The notes beneath the pieces were generated by a model. It was not told the origin of the DNA and did not search any database. It saw only the letters and a program-made list of their open reading frames with translations. Both the position numbers and the translations under genes were made by a program. A DNA stretch of 6,539 nt from the NCBI GenBank assembly GCA_045106735.1, contig JBGCEZ010000021.1, positions 1 through 6,539 of the forward strand, given 5' to 3'. Positions within the stretch are counted from its first letter, which is position 1; every line of letters begins with the position of its first letter. Positions 1-6,539 of this stretch are shown in pieces. The DNA is from JBGCEZ01 sp045106735. Lineage in GTDB: Bacteria; Planctomycetota; Phycisphaerae; Phycisphaerales; SM1A02.

Positions 1-345
1 GCCGTAGCTGGCCGACTCGATCCGCCCGCCATCGAGGTCGAGCATGACCATCGACTTCAGGATGTCGTTCACCTGATCGGCGGCCACGCGCAGTTGGACG
101 TCCTGGTCGCCGGACACCTGGCCGTTGCGTTCGAACGCGCCAACGCCCGAGCGGTACAGCGTGATGCGGCGGACCGGCAAGCCGTCGGCGGGCGCGGCGT
201 TCGCGTTCGCCGACGCTCCGCGCGACTGAGCCACGGCGGCAGGCGCCGGGGCGAGCAGCGTGACCGCGGCCACGAGTCCGGCGGCGGCGAGTGGCCGGCA
301 GAAGTGGCGGATCGAAGCCGAAGGTCGACGTTGAAGCTGATGCAT
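1..345 (-). CDS. Secreted DUF4139-type protein, N-terminal part (runs off left edge)
   Basis: The first 115 residues of a leftward gene are present, and the reading frame is still open at base 1. Residues 1-39 form a signal peptide: a basic start (R6, R7, R13, R17), a hydrophobic Ala/Leu/Val stretch at about 18-33, and an AVA-Q cleavage site after residue 39. A short Ala/Asn-rich spacer follows. From about residue 57 the mature protein begins with a beta-strand-rich segment containing ITLYRSGVGAFERNG, then VNDILKSMVMLDLDGG at about 92-107. This resembles the N-terminal region of the long secreted or periplasmic proteins annotated as DUF4139 in Planctomycetota, whose biochemical role is unknown. 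That assignment is from memory of the family pattern. The ATG at 345-343 is chosen because GGAAGG lies 9 nt upstream and the signal peptide begins there. The gene is divergent from the next one. Confidence 0.72.
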   Translation of the reverse strand, partial: MHQLQRRPSASIRHFCRPLAAAGLVAAVTLLAPAPAAVAQSRGASANANAAPADGLPVRRITLYRSGVGAFERNGQVSGDQDVQLRVAADQVNDILKSMVMLDLDGGRIESASYG

Positions 346-354
346 GGGGGGGTG

Positions 355-360
355 CCTTCC
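355..360 (-). promoter_or_regulatory. Ribosome-binding site of the leftward gene
   Basis: On the minus strand the bases read GGAAGG, a good Shine-Dalgarno match, 9 nt before the ATG at 345. It supports that start codon and the signal peptide that follows it. Confidence 0.6.
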
Positions 361-423
361 GAGGGTGCAGGGGGAACTGGGCCCGCAAGATGCGGCGACT
401 CCGGCCCCCACCATCGTCTCAAC

Positions 424-437
424 GCGGTGATCACGGC
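424..437. promoter_or_regulatory. Imperfect palindrome in the divergent intergenic region (operator candidate)
   Basis: GCGGTGATCACGGC has a perfect 8-bp core, GTGATCAC, flanked by one mismatched pair and two further matching pairs. It lies about 80 bp before the leftward start codon and about 160 bp before the rightward one, where a regulator of divergent genes could bind. No promoter consensus is convincing beside it. A single palindrome of this length can occur by chance in GC-rich DNA, so the functional reading is weak. Confidence 0.2.
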
Positions 438-585
438 AAATCTTGGGGTCGAATCCGGCGGAATCCCACCCGGACTGCCCAGGGACGCGCGGCCGGCACC
501 CTCGCCCGTACGATGCGAGTGGAATCGAACCCAAACAGAATGCGTACACGGGGCGCCCGCCCACCGATACGTGCACACCGGCAAC

Positions 586-592
586 AGGAGGA
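586..592 (+). promoter_or_regulatory. Strong Shine-Dalgarno that fixes the start at 599
   Basis: AGGAGGA lies 6 nt upstream of the ATG at 599. It decides the start of the propeller gene. The same frame stays open upstream to a TTG at 443, but that 52-codon extension has no ribosome-binding site, reads as Pro/Arg-rich non-coding-like sequence, and would bury the signal peptide. Confidence 0.8.
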
Positions 593-598
593 AGGCCG

Positions 599-2809
599 AT
601 GGTCAACGGATGGACGCCCCAGCTCTGGTCAGCGGTGGCCACCGCCGCCCCGCTCGCCCTGATCATCCTGGCCGCGACCGCGACCGCCGCGCCGGCCTTC
701 TCCGCCCATCCGGCGGACGGCACGGCACCACCGGCGACGACCGCGGACGCGGAAGCCGAACCCGAAGCCGCGGCGACGCTCGATGCGCTCCACGCCGCTG
801 CTTCCGCCGCCGACGGGACCGCCTACTTCAAGCAGTTCACGCCGGACGCGGTGTTCATCGGCACCGACCCGACCGAGCGCTGGACGCTCGATGCATTCAA
901 GGCGTACGCGATGCCGTACTTCTCGCAAGGCCGAGGCTGGACATACGTCCCGGCCCGGCGCGCGATCCTGATCGAGCCAGGCGGCGCGGCGGCCACGTTC
1001 GACGAGGACCTCGACCACGCCCGCTACGGTCGATGCCGTGGCACCGGCGCCTTGCGACGCACGGACGACGGCTGGCGCATCGTGCAGTACGTGCTCACCA
1101 TCCCGATTCCGAATGACCTCTCGGCCGACGTCGTCGGGCTGATTCAAGCCGGGCCGGCCGCGGCGAACGACGACAGCGACAACGGCGATGGCGATGCCGA
1201 TGCCGATGCCGAAGGCGACCGCGCCGGCGAAGACCGCGGCGACAGCGGCGGCGACGACCGCGACGACTCCACCAATGCCGACGACGACGACGCACCTGCT
1301 CCGCCCCGCGCGGCCAGCCTCCGCGGCATCTCCGCCGCCGGCCCGCGCGTCGCCTGGGCCAGCGGCAGCGGCGGCACCGTGCTGCGCACCGTCGACGGCG
1401 GCTTCACCTGGACGCCGCGTCCCGTCTCCATCGCCGGCGGCGCCGACCTCGACTACCGCGACGTCGAAGGATTCAGCGCCGACGTCGCCGTCATCATGAG
1501 CGCGGGATTTCCCGGCCGCATCCTGCGAACGGAAGACGGCGGCGCGACGTGGGCCGTCGGCTGGGCCAACGACGAGCCCGAAGTCTTCCTGGACGGCATG
1601 GCCTTCTGGGACGCGTCGCACGGCATTGCCTACGGCGATCCGCTCGGCGGCGCCTTCCTCGTGCTCCTCACCGACGACGGCGGGGCCAGCTGGACCCGCG
1701 TCCCGGCCGCCGCCCTGCCCACGCCGCGCCCCGGTGAAGCAGGTTTCGCCGCCAGTGGCAGCGGCGTGGCCGTCGTGGTCGCCGCGGACGGATCGCGGCA
1801 CGCGTGGATCGGCACCGGCGGCGACACCGGCTCCCCGGCCGCCCGCGTGCTCCACTCAACCGACGATGGCCGCTCGTGGGCCGCTCACGACACGCCGCTG
1901 GCCACGAGTGCCTCGGCCGGCATCTTCTCGCTCAGCTTTGCCGACGCTTCGCGCGGCATCGCCATCGGCGGCGATTACCTTGCCCCGGACGCCACCGATC
2001 GACACGCCGCGATCACCGCCGACGGCGGACGCACGTGGACCCTGGTCGACGGGCCTCCGGGTTTCCGATCGAGCGTCGTCATGCTCGACGCTCCGCTCGC
2101 GACCGAGCCAGCCGAGGGCGACGCGGCCCCTGCCCTTGCCGCCGCCGCCGCGCCCTCGCAACTCGTCGTCGCCACCGGCACGAACGGCACGGATGTATCG
2201 CGCGACGGCGGACGCACCTGGGCGCCGCTGCTCGACCGCGGATTGCACGCGTTGTCGCGCGTCCCCGGCTCGCGCGGCCTGTGGGCATCCGGCGCCGACG
2301 CACGACTCGTGCGCATCGCGCCGCTCAACGCCGGCGCCCAAGCGGTTGACGTGCAACCGGACCACCGCGCGATCGACGGCGTTGTCGAATCCTTGTACGC
2401 GTCGATCTCCGGTCCCACCGGCGCGCCGCGCGACTGGCCACGTTTTCGCAACCTGTTCCTGCCCGGCGCGATCCTTCGTGGCGTCACGCCAGAAAGCGGC
2501 GGCGCACGATTCGAAGCGCGGTCCATGACCGTCTCCGGCTACATCGAACAGGCCGACGCCCTGATGACGCAGCGCGGGTTTCGCGAACGCGAGGTGCACC
2601 GAACGGCCGACCGGTTCGGACGCGTCGCCCACGTCCTGAGTACCTACGAGCTCTCGTTCGAATCGAGCCCGGCCCCGCGGCGCGGCGTGAACAGCATCCA
2701 ATTGATCCACGATGGAACGCGCTGGTGGATCGCGTCGATCGTCTGGGACTCCGAACGCCCGGACGCCCCGATCCCGCCCGCCTACCTCCCGGCGACGGCC
2801 GACGGCTGA
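599..2809 (+). CDS. Exported NTF2-like / YCF48 beta-propeller / NTF2-like fusion protein
   Basis: This 736-residue protein has no recognised reaction. Residues about 9-36 are a hydrophobic export signal with possible cleavage at FSA-HP; its n-region (MVNGWTPQ) has no basic residue, which is unusual. Residues about 58-183 resemble a SnoaL_3/NTF2-like domain (YFKQFTPDAVFIGTDPTERW, then DDGWRIVQYVLTIPIPND). Residues 190-231 are an acidic linker. Residues about 238-575 form a YCF48/BNR-type propeller with six Asp-box-like motifs at 264-271, 311-318, 358-365, 420-427, 473-480 and 534-541 (consensus T-x-D-G-G-x-T/S-W), plus a probable closing blade near 560-573. An Ala-rich insert (about 497-519) interrupts the late blades. 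Residues about 586-730 form a second NTF2-like domain (RDWPRFRNLFLPGA, FGRVAHVLSTYE, GVNSIQLIHDGTRWWI). Close relatives of the propeller are often labelled 'oxidoreductase', but no cofactor or catalytic motif is visible. A binding or scaffold role outside the cytoplasm is an inference. Confidence 0.85.
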   Translation: MVNGWTPQLWSAVATAAPLALIILAATATAAPAFSAHPADGTAPPATTADAEAEPEAAATLDALHAAASAADGTAYFKQFTPDAVFIGTDPTERWTLDAFKAYAMPYFSQGRGWTYVPARRAILIEPGGAAATFDEDLDHARYGRCRGTGALRRTDDGWRIVQYVLTIPIPNDLSADVVGLIQAGPAAANDDSDNGDGDADADAEGDRAGEDRGDSGGDDRDDSTNADDDDAPAPPRAASLRGISAAGPRVAWASGSGGTVLRTVDGGFTWTPRPVSIAGGADLDYRDVEGFSADVAVIMSAGFPGRILRTEDGGATWAVGWANDEPEVFLDGMAFWDASHGIAYGDPLGGAFLVLLTDDGGASWTRVPAAALPTPRPGEAGFAASGSGVAVVVAADGSRHAWIGTGGDTGSPAARVLHSTDDGRSWAAHDTPLATSASAGIFSLSFADASRGIAIGGDYLAPDATDRHAAITADGGRTWTLVDGPPGFRSSVVMLDAPLATEPAEGDAAPALAAAAAPSQLVVATGTNGTDVSRDGGRTWAPLLDRGLHALSRVPGSRGLWASGADARLVRIAPLNAGAQAVDVQPDHRAIDGVVESLYASISGPTGAPRDWPRFRNLFLPGAILRGVTPESGGARFEARSMTVSGYIEQADALMTQRGFREREVHRTADRFGRVAHVLSTYELSFESSPAPRRGVNSIQLIHDGTRWWIASIVWDSERPDAPIPPAYLPATADG
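1184..1219 (+). repeat. In-frame hexanucleotide repeat in the acidic linker
   Basis: Six consecutive 6-bp units of the form G(G/C)CGA(T/A/C) encode alternating Gly/Ala and acidic residues (196-207). Gain or loss of a unit would change the linker by two residues without a frameshift. It lies within a 41-residue stretch (191-231) in which 20 residues are Asp or Glu. Confidence 0.75.
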
Positions 2810-2932
2810 GTTCGTAACCCGCGGCCACACCAGCACTCGCACGCCCGCCGGCCCCAATTCTGATCGGCCGCCGGGAACCCGCCCCGAGATCGCGCATCCG
2901 ACCCACGCCGGCGAACCCACCTGGAGCCCCCG
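2810..2932 (+). other. Intergenic spacer, no terminator seen
   Basis: This 123-bp GC-rich gap separates the fusion gene from the Tat-signal gene. It contains only short CCGG/GGCC-type complementarity, with no stem followed by a T-run and no clear promoter. GGAG at 2923-2926 is the ribosome-binding site of the next gene. Confidence 0.5.
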
Positions 2933-4192
2933 ATGTCCCACGCCCCCTCGCGACGCGCCTTCATCGCCCAGGCCGCGGCCTTGTCCGCCGCCGGCATCTC
3001 CCTGGCTGCGGCCGGCTCGAACGCCGGACAAGACGGCCCCGCCGCGACCAAGCCCGGCGCCGCGACCCCGCCGGTCACGCCCGCCGAACGTCCGCTGAAC
3101 ATCTTGTTCTTGGGCGGCACACAGTTCCTCGGTCCGCCGACCGTTCGCCGCCTGATCGCCCGCGGCCACACCGTCACGCTCTTCAACCGGGGCCGGCGTC
3201 GTTCGATGTTCCCCGACCTGGAACTGCTGGTCGGCAACCGCATTCCGTCGGAGGGCCCCGGCCTGGAACCGCTGCGCGAGGCGGTCAACGCCGGCCGCCG
3301 CTGGGACGCGGTCATCGACACGGCCAGCGTCCACACCTGGACGGCCGACGCCGCCGAGGTCTTGCAAGGCGCCGTCGACCACTTCCTGTACATCTCGAGC
3401 CTCTCGGCCTACGCGTCGAACGAAGAGCCCGGCCAGGATGAGACGGCCGCCCTCGAAACGATGGACGACGCCACCGCCGATGGCATCACCCGCATGCCGT
3501 ACAACATGCAGTACTACGGCGCGGTCAAGGCCCGCTCCGAAGCCGCGGCCGAGCGAGCGTTCCCGGGTCGCACCACCGTCATGCGCCCCGGACTGATCGT
3601 CGGCCCCGGCGATTCGACCCACCGCTTCACGTACTGGCCGGCCCGCGTCCGCGCCGGCGGCGAAGTGCTCGCCCCGGGCGCCGCCGATCATCCGGTGCAG
3701 TTCATCGATGTGCGGGACCTGGCCGACTTCATGGTGCGGAGCCTCGAGCGCCAGCACTTCGGCATCTACAACACCAACGGCCCGTCGGACGGCCCGATGC
3801 CCATGGGCACGGTGCTCGACACGTGCAAGCGGGCGACCGGATCGGACGCCACGTTCACCTGGGTGGAGGCCGACTGGCTCCGCGAACGCGGCGTCAATGC
3901 CTGGTCGCAGATGCCGCTGTGGATCCCGCCGGCCGGCGGTTACGCCGGATTCCATACCCGCACCAACGCCAAGGCGGTCGCCGCCGGCCTGAAGTCCCGG
4001 CCGCTGAAGGACATCGTCACCGACACCCTGAAGTGGCTGGACGAAGACTTCGAGCCCACGGCGATCGAGCAACGCGGCGTCGGCCGCAAGCCCGGCGAGA
4101 ACGCTCCCGGCATCACCCGCCAGCGCGAGGCCGAGCTCTTGGCCGAGTGGAAGAAGCGGGCCGCCGACGACGATTCGGCGACCGGCGGCTGA
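2933..4192 (+). CDS. Tat-exported NAD(P)-binding SDR (epimerase/dehydratase family)
   Basis: This 419-residue protein begins with a twin-arginine signal: SRRAFI at residues 6-11, then an Ala/Leu-rich hydrophobic stretch to about residue 29 and possible cleavage after SNA (31). A Pro/Ala-rich spacer leads to a Rossmann fold with the glycine motif GGTQFLG (61-67) followed by the second strand and NRG (85-87). The substrate-site signals of extended/atypical SDRs follow: SSLSAY at 155-160, the YxxxK pair Y195/K199, and the MRPGLIVGPGD loop (217-227). The body ends near residue 370. A charged tail (about 376-419) has no recognised fold. Family members act on sugar nucleotides or related substrates with NAD(P)H; the substrate here is unknown. 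The Tat route fits export of a folded, cofactor-loaded enzyme. The start is supported by GGAG 6 nt upstream and by the Tat signal. Confidence 0.88.
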   Translation: MSHAPSRRAFIAQAAALSAAGISLAAAGSNAGQDGPAATKPGAATPPVTPAERPLNILFLGGTQFLGPPTVRRLIARGHTVTLFNRGRRRSMFPDLELLVGNRIPSEGPGLEPLREAVNAGRRWDAVIDTASVHTWTADAAEVLQGAVDHFLYISSLSAYASNEEPGQDETAALETMDDATADGITRMPYNMQYYGAVKARSEAAAERAFPGRTTVMRPGLIVGPGDSTHRFTYWPARVRAGGEVLAPGAADHPVQFIDVRDLADFMVRSLERQHFGIYNTNGPSDGPMPMGTVLDTCKRATGSDATFTWVEADWLRERGVNAWSQMPLWIPPAGGYAGFHTRTNAKAVAAGLKSRPLKDIVTDTLKWLDEDFEPTAIEQRGVGRKPGENAPGITRQREAELLAEWKKRAADDDSATGG

Positions 4193-4249
4193 CCGCCGAA
4201 AACCAACGCGGATCACTGGCTGGGGGGCCGTCCCCCTCGCCCGTGGCCC

Positions 4250-4258
4250 TGCTACGAT
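4250..4258 (+). promoter_or_regulatory. Extended -10-like element just before the ABC-F start (leaderless candidate)
   Basis: TGCTACGAT matches the extended -10 form TGnTAnnnT and ends 6 nt before the ATG at 4265. This spacing would put the transcription start at or next to the start codon. No -35 hexamer is evident, and no Shine-Dalgarno sequence is seen before this ATG, unlike the other genes in the window. The call is inferential. Confidence 0.35.
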
Positions 4259-4264
4259 CCGCCC

Positions 4265-6130
4265 ATGCCGAGCGTGCTCCATGCCCGTGATCTTTCCCGC
4301 GCCTTCGGCTCGAGAACGCTCTTTACCGACGTTTCTCTCCGCCTGGACGACCGTGACCGCATGGGCCTGATCGGCCCCAACGGCGCGGGCAAGTCGACCC
4401 TGCTTCGCATCCTGGCCGGCCTGGACGAACCTGACCAGGGGGCCGTCGAACACGTTCGCGGGCTTCGGCTGGTCTACGTGGAGCAGGAGGACCGCTTCAA
4501 CCCGGACCTCACGCCCTACGACGCCGTCGTCGACCAGCTCACGCGAGACGAAGCCAGCGGCCGCGGCGGCGACTCCGGCCGGCTGGATCCCGAAACGCGG
4601 GCGGCCATCGCCCTCTCCCGCATCGGCTTCGACGATGACGACGAGACCATCGTCGGCCATCGCTCCGGTGGCTGGCGGAAGCGCCTCAGCCTCGCCGTGG
4701 CCCTGGCCCGCGACCCCGAGGTCCTGCTGCTGGACGAGCCGACGAACCACCTCGACTACGAAGGCGTGCAGTGGCTCGAGGAATTCGTCCGCGGCAGCCG
4801 GATCCCGACGATCGTCATCACCCACGATCGCCGCTTCCTGGAAGAAGTCGCCACGCGGATCGTCGAACTCAGCCCCGCCTATCCCGGCGGCAGCTTCGAG
4901 GTCGACGGCAACTACTCCGAATTCGTCCGACGCAAGGAAGCCTTCCTGGACGCCCAGGCCGCGGCCCAGAAGGCGCTGGCGAATACGGTTCGCCGCGACA
5001 CCGCCTGGCTCCGCCAGGGAATCCAAGGCCGGCAGACCCGCAACAAGACGCAGGTCGAGGACGCAACGCGGCGGCGTTCGGAACTCAAGCAGGTCTCCGA
5101 TCGCAACCTTGCGCCGACCAAGGCCACGACGATCGACTTCGCGGCCAGCGGTCGCAAGACGCGCGCCCTGATCGAACTGCGCAACGTCACCAAGTCGATG
5201 GGCAACACGCCGCTGTTCGAAGATCTCGAGCTGCTGATCACGCCCGGTCGCCGGATCGGATTGCTCGGCCCCAACGGCTCGGGCAAGACGACGATGCTCC
5301 GCATTCTGCGCGGCGAACTCGAGCCGGACGCCGGCGAAGTGCGGCGGGCCGATGACCTCACCGTCATCACCTTCAGCCAGCACCGCGAGGATCTGGATCC
5401 CCAGGCCACGCTGCACGAATCGCTGTGCCCGGTGGGCGACATGGTTGAGACGCCAACCGGCGCGCAACACGTCAGCGGGTACGCCCGGCGATTCCTGTTC
5501 GACCCCACGCAGCTCAAGTCGCGCATCAATGAACTCAGCGGCGGCGAGCGGGCCCGCGTGTGCATCGCCCGGCTCATGCTGACCCAGGCCGACGTGCTGC
5601 TGCTGGACGAACCGACGAATGACCTGGACATCCCGTCGCTGGAAGTCTTGGAAGAAGCGTTGCTCAGTTTCCCCGGCGGACTCGTCCTGGTGACGCACGA
5701 CCGGTTCATGCTCGAGCGCATCGCCACCGATTTCGTCGCCCTCGATGGCGGCGGCGCCGGCCGCCCCTTCGCCAGCCTCCAGCAATGGGAATCGTGGATC
5801 AACGAGCGGACGCGGGCCAACGGTGCCGCGGCCGGCGGCAAGTCCAAGGGCAAGGCAGGGAGCGCCCCCGCGGCCAAGCCGGCCGACGATCGCCCCACGC
5901 CGATGGTCAAGCTGAGCTACAAGCTCCAGCGCGAACTGGACGGCATGGAGAACGCGATCCTTGAGGCCGAGACAAGCCTGGAAGCGGCCGAGCGCAAAGC
6001 GTCCGATCCAAACCTGACCGGCGACCACGCCAAGCTCCACGCCGCATGGACCGAAGCGGAAACCGCACGGAACACCGTCGACCGCCTGTACCTGCGGTGG
6101 AGCGAGCTGGAAGCGATGCAGCGCGGCTGA
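4265..6130 (+). CDS. uup: ABC-F family ATPase, Uup-like (ribosome-associated)
   Basis: This 621-residue soluble protein has two ABC ATPase domains and no membrane segments. Domain 1: Walker A GPNGAGKST (37-45), signature-region SGGWRKR (134-140), Walker B VLLLDEPTNHLD (153-164) with catalytic E158, and switch H187. An inter-domain linker (about 215-296) is helical and basic and contains WLRQGIQGRQTRNK (248-261), the arm ABC-F proteins insert near the ribosomal P-site tRNA. Domain 2: Walker A GPNGSGKTT (335-343), LSGGERAR (424-431), Walker B VLLLDEPTNDLD (444-455) with E449, and H478. A Lys/Ala/Pro-rich hinge (about 518-542) leads to a C-terminal coiled coil (about 546-619) like the Uup C-terminal domain. 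Family knowledge points to ATP-dependent action on translating ribosomes. A resistance role cannot be excluded, but the linker and coiled coil favour housekeeping Uup. The start is fixed by the family N-terminus, and no Shine-Dalgarno is seen. Confidence 0.93.
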   Translation: MPSVLHARDLSRAFGSRTLFTDVSLRLDDRDRMGLIGPNGAGKSTLLRILAGLDEPDQGAVEHVRGLRLVYVEQEDRFNPDLTPYDAVVDQLTRDEASGRGGDSGRLDPETRAAIALSRIGFDDDDETIVGHRSGGWRKRLSLAVALARDPEVLLLDEPTNHLDYEGVQWLEEFVRGSRIPTIVITHDRRFLEEVATRIVELSPAYPGGSFEVDGNYSEFVRRKEAFLDAQAAAQKALANTVRRDTAWLRQGIQGRQTRNKTQVEDATRRRSELKQVSDRNLAPTKATTIDFAASGRKTRALIELRNVTKSMGNTPLFEDLELLITPGRRIGLLGPNGSGKTTMLRILRGELEPDAGEVRRADDLTVITFSQHREDLDPQATLHESLCPVGDMVETPTGAQHVSGYARRFLFDPTQLKSRINELSGGERARVCIARLMLTQADVLLLDEPTNDLDIPSLEVLEEALLSFPGGLVLVTHDRFMLERIATDFVALDGGGAGRPFASLQQWESWINERTRANGAAAGGKSKGKAGSAPAAKPADDRPTPMVKLSYKLQRELDGMENAILEAETSLEAAERKASDPNLTGDHAKLHAAWTEAETARNTVDRLYLRWSELEAMQRG

Positions 6131-6195
6131 TCCGCGTTCGGCAGGGACGCCGCCGGCCGACGACCCACCACCCGACCCTTGATTCGGAGCCGACC
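6131..6195 (+). other. Intergenic spacer, no terminator seen
   Basis: This 65-bp gap follows the ABC-F stop codon. It has no hairpin with a T-run, and it carries GGAG (6186-6189) 6 nt before the next start. Read-through from the ABC-F gene is plausible. Confidence 0.5.
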
Positions 6196-6539
6196 ATGCC
6201 GACCGCCCTCCCCCTGATCATTCTGCTGCAACACGACCGTTGGGCCAGCGACGCCCTGCTCGACGCGTGCGAGCCGCTGTCCGACGAACAGATGCAGCAA
6301 TCGTTCGAGATGGGCCTCGGCACGTTGCGGGCCACGCTCGTGCACATGCTCGGCGCGATGCAGGGCTGGGGCGATCTGCTGGCCGGCCGCGAACGTCGGC
6401 CGTTCCTGGAAGAAGGCACCTGCTCGCGGACTGAAATGCGGACAATGCTGCACGAGCTGGCCGACGATCTGGAACAGTCGGCCGGAGCCGCTCCGCTGAC
6501 CGACACCGTCAGCGCCGAACGCGGCGGCATGGCCTACAC
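6196..6539 (+). CDS. DinB-family protein, N-terminal part (runs off right edge)
   Basis: The first 114 residues are present and the frame is open at the window end. The sequence is helical throughout and has the DinB/DUF664 pattern: a first helix with LLQHDRWASDALLDACEPL (about 10-28), the link SFEMGLGTLRATLVHMLGAM (36-55), then GWGDLLAGRERRP (57-69) and a third helix (about 78-95). H13 and H50 occupy the positions where this family usually supplies two of three metal-binding histidines; the third would lie beyond the edge. Relatives include metal-dependent thiol transferases such as bacillithiol- or mycothiol-linked enzymes, but many members have no known substrate, and the specific activity here is unknown. 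The start is supported by GGAG 6 nt upstream. No signal peptide is apparent, so a cytoplasmic location is likely. Confidence 0.8.
   Translation, partial: MPTALPLIILLQHDRWASDALLDACEPLSDEQMQQSFEMGLGTLRATLVHMLGAMQGWGDLLAGRERRPFLEEGTCSRTEMRTMLHELADDLEQSAGAAPLTDTVSAERGGMAY

Noticed and set aside
509..514. TACGAT upstream of the fusion gene, the same hexamer as before the ABC-F start
   Set aside because: It lacks the TG extension and any -35 match, and a shared hexamer is expected by chance.
520..532. A tRNA T-arm-like sequence on the minus strand (GGGTTCGATTCC)
   Set aside because: Only two base pairs form in the would-be T stem, and no acceptor stem, anticodon arm or CCA end can be built around it. 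It is probably chance, with no sign of an attachment site.
443..598. A 52-codon upstream extension of the propeller gene from a TTG codon
   Set aside because: It lacks a ribosome-binding site and would place Pro/Arg-rich sequence before the signal peptide. The ATG at 599 has AGGAGGA at ideal spacing.
94..1116. A 340-codon plus-strand frame crossing the left gene, the intergenic region and the start of the fusion gene
   Set aside because: It is Arg-rich shadow sequence with no recognisable motif, and it overlaps two genes with signal peptides and good ribosome-binding sites.
4222..4237. A GGGGG/CCCCC hairpin with a 4-nt loop between the SDR and ABC-F genes
   Set aside because: The stem is only 5 bp with no T-run after it, so it is not a convincing intrinsic terminator.
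1856..6040. A 1394-codon open frame on the minus strand, antisense to most of the SDR and ABC-F genes and part of the fusion gene
   Set aside because: It has no domain-like sequence and overlaps clearly recognisable proteins on the other strand. Long antisense frames of this kind are common in GC-rich DNA, where stop codons are rare.
599..6130. The idea that the four rightward genes form one new functional system
   Set aside because: Their roles do not connect in an evident way, the gaps are 65-123 bp, and the ABC-F gene appears to have its own promoter. Shared direction alone is not enough.

Overview
The window is about 6.5 kb of uniformly high-GC bacterial chromosome with strongly GC-biased third codon positions. 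The gene content suggests a Planctomycetota-like bacterium or a relative from a similar soil or aquatic phylum. The clues are a DUF4139-type secreted protein, a YCF48-type propeller combined with SnoaL/NTF2-like domains, a Tat-signal SDR 'epimerase', and a Uup-type ABC-F protein. The taxonomic call is an inference from protein style, since no rRNA or marker gene is present.

Layout: a secreted protein of the DUF4139-type family runs leftward off the left edge (345 to 1, partial). A divergent intergenic region of about 250 bp follows (346-598), holding two ribosome-binding sites and one imperfect palindrome. Four genes then run rightward. They are a 736-residue exported three-part protein (NTF2-like, acidic linker, YCF48 propeller, NTF2-like; 599-2809), a Tat-exported NAD(P)-binding SDR protein (2933-4192), a 621-residue Uup-like ABC-F ATPase (4265-6130), and the start of a DinB-family four-helix protein cut off by the right edge (6196-6539). 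The gaps of 123, 72 and 65 bp contain no convincing terminator, so partial co-transcription is possible. The ABC-F gene, however, has its own promoter-like sequence immediately before its start codon.

Nothing ties the four forward genes into one obvious pathway. The first two encode exported proteins, the third a ribosome-associated ATPase, and the fourth a probable metal-dependent DinB-fold protein. I see no mobile element, CRISPR array, RNA gene or defence system. The most distinctive feature is the three-domain fusion at 599-2809. The most interesting regulatory hint is the apparently leaderless start of the ABC-F gene.
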